Under the pieces are notes generated by a model, which saw only the letters and a list, made by a program, of their open reading frames with translations, was not told the DNA's origin and made no database searches. DNA of 46,560 nucleotides from SBAX01 sp964646605. GTDB lineage: Bacteria > Planctomycetota > Phycisphaerae > UBA1845. Each line of letters begins with the position of its first letter. The first letter of the stretch is position 1. This document shows positions 42,841 to 46,560 of this stretch, piece by piece. The translations under genes and the position numbers were made by a program. The stretch spans positions 1 through 46,560 of the forward strand of contig CAZYEX010000074.1 in assembly GCA_964646605.1 (NCBI GenBank), in the 5' to 3' direction.

Positions 42841-44673
42841 ATGGTCGATTACAACCTGATTGCTGAACTGGATTCGGCGGGTGGGGATTTGGATGCGGAG
42901 TTGTCCACCCTTTTCGGAGGGGGGGACACCGATGTCGCCCTGACCAGGATCATCGGAGGGGGCGACGAGGAGTTCAAGCCCGGCACCATCCTCAAAGGCA
43001 CGGTCGTGGGACGGGCCGGCGACGACATCGTCGTGGACGTGGGGCTCAAGAGCGAGGGGCTGATTCCCGTCGAGGAATGGGACGACCCCAGCGTCATCGA
43101 ACCCGGCGACGAAGTGCAAGTCTGGCTGGAGACCGTCGAATCCGACAGCGGCCATGTGGTCGTGTCCAAGCGCAAAGCCGACCGCATCCTTAATTGGCAG
43201 CGGCTGGTGGAGGCGAAGAAGGAAGGCGATCCGGTCAACGGACGAGTCATGCGGAAGATCAAGGGCGGGCTGCTGGTGGATATCGGCTACCCGGTCTTCC
43301 TTCCGGCGTCGCAGGTGGATATTCGCCGTCCGGGGGACATCGGCGAATTCATCGGCAAGACGATCCATGCCGTTATTCTCAAGATCGACACGGAGCGGCG
43401 GAACATCGTCATCTCGCGGCGCAAGCTGATCGAGGAGGAGCGCTCGACGGCCAAGGAAAAGCTGATGTCGGAGCTGGAGGTCGGACAGGTTCGCCGGGGT
43501 CTGGTGAAGAACCTCGCCGACTTCGGGGCGTTCATCGACCTGGGGGGCATCGACGGCTTGCTGCACATCACCGACATGAGCTGGGACCGCGTCGGGCACC
43601 CCTCGGAGATTCTCAAGATTGACGAGGAGGTCGACGTCAAAGTCCTTAACATCGACCGCGAGAAGGAAAAAATCGCCCTGGGGCTCAAGCAGCTCAAGGT
43701 CAACCCGTGGGAGGAGATCGAGCAGAAGTACCCCGTCGGATCGCGTCTGCAAGGCGAGGTCGTCAACATCATGAACTACGGGGCCTTCATCAAGCTCGAA
43801 CCGGGGGTGGAAGGTCTGGTGCATATCAGCGAAATGAGCTGGACGCGACGGATCAACCATCCCTCGGAGGTCCTCACCGTCGGCGACGTGATCGACGTGA
43901 TCGCCTTGGAGATCAACAAGAACAAGCAGGAGATTTCCCTGGGCATCAAACAGACTCAGGAAAACCCCTGGACGCACGTGGCGGAGAAATACCCGCCCAA
44001 TACGCGCATTCAGGGGAAGGTCCGCAACCTGACCAATTATGGGGCGTTCGTGGAGATCGAGGAGGGGATCGACGGACTTCTGCACGTATCGGACATGAGT
44101 TGGACGAAGAAAATCGGGCATCCTTCGGAGGTGGTGAAGAAGAGCGACACGATCGAGTGCGTGGTCCTCAAAGTCGAGGAGGAGAAGCAACGGATCGCTT
44201 TGGGACTCAAGCAGTTGCACGAGGATCCGTGGGCGCGAGCGGTCCCGGAAAACTACATTCCTGGTCAGATCGTCGAGGGGACGGTCACCAAGATCACCAA
44301 TTTCGGGGTCTTCGTGGAATTAGAAGAGGACCTCGAAGGATTACTGCACGTCAGCGAATTGGCCGATCATAAGGTCGAAGACCCGCACGCCGAGGTCAAG
44401 ATCGGCGATAAGGTCCTGGTGAAGATTCTGCGGGTCGACCCGGCGGAGCGCAAGATCGGGTTGTCGAAGAAGCGGGCCGAGTGGTCGGCGGAATTGGACG
44501 CCGACGGCGGGTCTGCCCAAGCGTCCAGGGCCCGGCGAGGCGGGTTGCACTCCGCTTCGGGCGATTCGATCGGAGCCCAACAACCGCTGTCGCACGCTCC
44601 GCCGCCGAAATCGGCGAGGCCAGGCGACGACGATGCGGCCTCCGTGGGCACCGACGCCTCGCCCGACGAATAA
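42841..44673 (+). CDS. rpsA: 30S ribosomal protein S1
   Basis: 610 residues with six S1 RNA-binding repeats, beginning near residues 43, 127, 208, 295, 380 and 467. Each has a KGxVxxxxxxGxxVDxG-like start and several end in GLLHxSDMSW-type sequence (GLLHITDMSW, GLVHISEMSW, GLLHVSDMSW). S1 helps the ribosome bind mRNA. The C-terminal 65 residues are low-complexity and disordered. ATG 42841 fits the family better than the upstream frame start. It is followed within 50 bases by the sigma factor gene. Confidence 0.94.
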   Translation: MVDYNLIAELDSAGGDLDAELSTLFGGGDTDVALTRIIGGGDEEFKPGTILKGTVVGRAGDDIVVDVGLKSEGLIPVEEWDDPSVIEPGDEVQVWLETVESDSGHVVVSKRKADRILNWQRLVEAKKEGDPVNGRVMRKIKGGLLVDIGYPVFLPASQVDIRRPGDIGEFIGKTIHAVILKIDTERRNIVISRRKLIEEERSTAKEKLMSELEVGQVRRGLVKNLADFGAFIDLGGIDGLLHITDMSWDRVGHPSEILKIDEEVDVKVLNIDREKEKIALGLKQLKVNPWEEIEQKYPVGSRLQGEVVNIMNYGAFIKLEPGVEGLVHISEMSWTRRINHPSEVLTVGDVIDVIALEINKNKQEISLGIKQTQENPWTHVAEKYPPNTRIQGKVRNLTNYGAFVEIEEGIDGLLHVSDMSWTKKIGHPSEVVKKSDTIECVVLKVEEEKQRIALGLKQLHEDPWARAVPENYIPGQIVEGTVTKITNFGVFVELEEDLEGLLHVSELADHKVEDPHAEVKIGDKVLVKILRVDPAERKIGLSKKRAEWSAELDADGGSAQASRARRGGLHSASGDSIGAQQPLSHAPPPKSARPGDDDAASVGTDASPDE

Positions 44674-44722
44674 CCCGCTCGGGGCTCGGTAGGCCGAGGG
44701 GCTGCTAGGGCTGCGGATCGGG

Positions 44723-45640
44723 TTGCGGTTGGGGTCTTCAAACGGGGAGGGCGCCGCCATCGCCATCGATACCGGATTACAAAGCTACCTGCGGCAGATC
44801 AACGAGTCGCCGCTTCTCACCGCGGAGGAGGAGAAGCGTCTGGCGCATATCGTCCGCAACGGGCACGAGGTGAGCGAACGGTTTGGACGCGGCGACGTGT
44901 CCCTGGCGCAGCGAGAACAGAGCGAAGCCGAGGCCGCCGTGGCCCGCGAGACGATGGTTAAATCCAACCTTCGGCTGGTGGTCAACATCGCCAAGAAGTA
45001 CGCCAAACGCGGCATGCCCCTGAACGACCTGATCAACGAAGGGAACCTGGGTCTGATCCGCGCCGTGGAAGGGTTCGACCCCGACCAGAACACTCGTTTC
45101 AGCACCTACGCGTCGTGGTGGATCAAGCAGTCGATCAAGCGGAGTTTGATCAACAGCGATAAGCCGATCCACATTCCGGCCTACATGGTGGAGATGATCT
45201 CGCGTTTTCGAGAGGCCCGCGAACAGTTCATCGAAACCGAAGGCCGCCCACCGACGGCTGCGGAATTGGCTGAGCGGTTGGAAATGACGGTGAGCAAGCT
45301 CGATCATATCCGCAGCGCGGTCCGCGCCGTTTCCACCCCCACCAACGACTCGGACGCCTCCGACGGGCAGAGCCTCACCGAGTCCATCGCCGACTCCCGC
45401 ACGCCCTCCCCCGAAGACGCGATGTTCAACGAGGGGGAAACTCACAAGATGGTCGCCCTGCTCGACGCCCTCGACGACCGGGAGTCGAAAATCCTGCGGA
45501 TGCGTTACGGGTTGGACGGGGAAGAGCCCATGACCCTCAAGCAAATCGGGGTTGCGATCCGGCTGACGCGGGAGCGTGTGCGGCAGATCGAGTGCGAGGC
45601 CCTTCGCAAGATCAAAGATCATATCGTCGGCGAGGAGTGA
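44723..45640 (+). CDS. RNA polymerase sigma-70 family factor (RpoD-like)
   Basis: About 293-305 residues. Region 1.2 (LQSYLRQINESPLLTAEEEKR), region 2 (NLRLVVNIAKKYAKRGMPLN, DLINEGNLGLIRAVEGFDP, FSTYASWWIKQSIKRSL), region 3 (PPTAAELAERLEMTVSKLD) and region 4 (RESKILRMRYGLDGEEPMTL, then IRLTRERVRQIECEALRKI) are all present; the long region 1.1 of RpoD is absent, as in short primary or RpoS-type factors. The start is uncertain: TTG 44723 is the first possible standard codon, but GGGGAGG (44744-44750) sits eight bases before an in-frame ATC at 44759, right where the family N-terminus begins. Confidence 0.9.
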   Translation: MRLGSSNGEGAAIAIDTGLQSYLRQINESPLLTAEEEKRLAHIVRNGHEVSERFGRGDVSLAQREQSEAEAAVARETMVKSNLRLVVNIAKKYAKRGMPLNDLINEGNLGLIRAVEGFDPDQNTRFSTYASWWIKQSIKRSLINSDKPIHIPAYMVEMISRFREAREQFIETEGRPPTAAELAERLEMTVSKLDHIRSAVRAVSTPTNDSDASDGQSLTESIADSRTPSPEDAMFNEGETHKMVALLDALDDRESKILRMRYGLDGEEPMTLKQIGVAIRLTRERVRQIECEALRKIKDHIVGEE

Positions 45641-45680
45641 ATCCTCCGCGCAGGTCATCCGAATCGAGTCGGACTCGAAG

Positions 45681-45770
45681 GTACGAGTTACCAGATACGA
45701 ATTGCCAATGACCAATTACCAATGACCAATGACCAGGGGCAAGTTACGAGTTACGAATTACCCGTGACCG
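45681..45770. repeat. AATGACC / TTACGA short tandem repeats, copy B
   Basis: Alternating units such as CCAATGACCAATTACCAATG and GTTACGAGTTACGAATTAC. It shares GACCAATGACCA with the array at 33127-33150. It lies in the 186-base spacer after the sigma factor gene, which has no gene. Confidence 0.6.
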
Positions 45771-45826
45771 GAGACGGAGCGGGGTTGGGCGAAGGTGGGC
45801 GGTGCGGGGGCGGGTTATCGCCGGGG

Positions 45827-45866
45827 TCAGGGGCCGATGAGGTCGCGCTGCAGGATCGTGTAGCGT
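45827..45866 (-). pseudogene. Duplicated 3' tail of a dockerin-type gene
   Basis: On the minus strand this reads RYTILQRDLIGP and a stop codon, a close copy of the last residues FAIFQRDLFGP and stop at 45900-45935. The two copies agree at about 33 of 39 bases and lie 73 bases apart, so a second related gene end or a small tandem duplication is left here. Confidence 0.5.
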
Positions 45867-45899
45867 CGGGGCTTGTCCCCGGCGCGGGGCGGTCGGTGG

Positions 45900-46430
45900 T
45901 CAGGGGCCGAAGAGGTCGCGCTGGAAGATCGCAAAGTCCCGCAGGTCCACGATGCAGTCGTGGTTCAGGTCGGCGAGGGGGCGGCCCGATCCGTCCACGG
46001 CCACGCCCGTCGGCGTGTAGTCGCACTGGTCGGGGACGTTCGTGATCCCGTCGCCGTCGATGTCGCGGTCGCACACGTCGGGCGTTTCGTCGCCGTCGAA
46101 ATCGTCGCCTGCGCACTCGGCTTGAAACTCGAACGCTCCGGTGTCCACGCGGGGTCCGACGACGCGCGGATTACCGTCGATATCTTGTGTCGTCGCGTTC
46201 GGATCGGTGGGGTAGTTGGGGTCACCGGCGTTGATGTACGGCGAGTTTTGGGTGAGGTGATAGTCCCCATCGACCCACACGTTGTTCAATTGGTCCCAGA
46301 AACCGGGCTGGACGAAGTACGGGTTCGTCGTCCCGGAGAAAGTGGGCGTCGTTGAACTGGACAGCGGACCAGCCAGATTGTCCCAAAGGATGACGTGGCG
46401 GATTGTGCCTGTATGATTCAGGGTAACTCT
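45900..46430 (-). pseudogene. 3' remnant of a beta-helix protein with calcium-repeat/dockerin-like tail
   Basis: The minus-strand frame is open from 46430 to the stop at 45900 with no proper start. It begins GTIRHVILWDNLAG and continues WVDGDYHLTQNSPYINAGDP, typical of the last coils of secreted right-handed beta-helix (choice-of-anchor-Q-like) proteins. Next come calcium-binding repeats (DFDGDETPDVCDRDIDGDGI) and a dockerin-like end (DLNHDCIVDLRDFAIFQRD). Such multi-domain secreted proteins are common in Phycisphaerae. The 5' part is missing because the frame runs straight into the stop codon of a transposase end at 46431. Confidence 0.65.
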
Positions 46431-46560
46431 TCAGCCGTCTGCAGGGGGTTGGTGGGGTAACGGGGGCAGGTTTCCGGTTTGGAAGCAGGTTCGCAGGGCG
46501 GCGGTGATGGTCTTGGTGGGATCGAGTCCGCGGAGACGGAGGGTGCGATAGACGCTCATG
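46431..46560 (-). mobile_element. C-terminal end of an IS66-like transposase (partial, runs off the window)
   Basis: The minus-strand frame reads MSVYRTLRLRGLDPTKTITA, then ALRTCFQTGNLPPLP and ends ADG with TGA at 46431-46433. This matches my memory of the C-terminal tail of IS66-family transposases (VYRTLKLRG.DP..T...ALR.....G.LPPLP). The rest of the element lies beyond base 46560. It abuts the truncated beta-helix gene, so the element probably inserted into it. The family is from memory of the tail only. Confidence 0.55.

Noticed and set aside
42553..44220. 555-residue minus-strand frame
   Set aside because: Antisense to rpsA and part of rpmH.

Overview
The window is 46.6 kb of GC-rich bacterial chromosome. 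The gene set points to a planctomycete-type bacterium, most likely near Phycisphaerae. It has an outer membrane (lpxK) together with the protein-arginine kinase pair McsA/McsB, a DUF1573 protein, a beta-helix protein with a calcium-repeat/dockerin-like tail, PdxJ, and several small proteins that look lineage-restricted. This placement is inference; no rRNA or tRNA gene was found.

Layout. 1-4.2 kb is accessory DNA: an AlkD-like repair protein, a UDG-like protein, and small membrane proteins, two of which end in attC-like TAAC motifs, all embedded in hairpin-rich spacers. 4.2-11.6 kb is a minus-strand block: DUF885 peptidase, a 49-residue membrane protein, dprA and an acetoacetyl-CoA ligase form one tightly packed unit, followed upstream by mcsA-mcsB with a good promoter and a pterin-synthase-like gene. 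11.7-16.4 kb holds trpE, an exported hydrolase, a lipoprotein with an HExxH motif, and trxB. 16.4-17.9 kb is a small defence/toxin-antitoxin patch: a lone HicB-like protein, an EVE-HNH nuclease and a broken zeta-toxin start. 18.1-21.7 kb is smc.

21.99-22.29 kb is a stand-alone transcription unit with a near-consensus promoter and a strong terminator but no convincing protein, so it is a candidate non-coding RNA. 22.3-26.75 kb (minus) is an operon of DUF1573 protein, small membrane protein, glycosyltransferase-like protein and a beta-hydroxyacid dehydrogenase. Divergent from it, 26.99-27.51 kb carries the most striking feature: a thioredoxin-fold lipoprotein whose first catalytic cysteine codon is TGA, followed at the right distance by a small stem-loop. 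It reads as a selenoprotein (U-P-P-C) that ordinary gene calling would split in two.

27.9-33.1 kb (minus) has a HAD phosphatase fused to a membrane tail, an aldo/keto reductase, an FAD oxidoreductase, lpxK and a MEMO-family protein, the last four overlapping or nearly touching. 33.2-37.5 kb has pdxJ, dapA and small or membrane proteins. 37.7-40.7 kb has a trypsin-like protein, a radical SAM protein with a clear sigma-70 promoter, and a VapBC-like pair. 40.9-45.6 kb is housekeeping: trpB, rpmH, rpsA and a primary-type sigma factor. The right end holds the 3' remnant of a beta-helix/dockerin gene abutting the 3' end of an IS66-like transposase that runs off the window.
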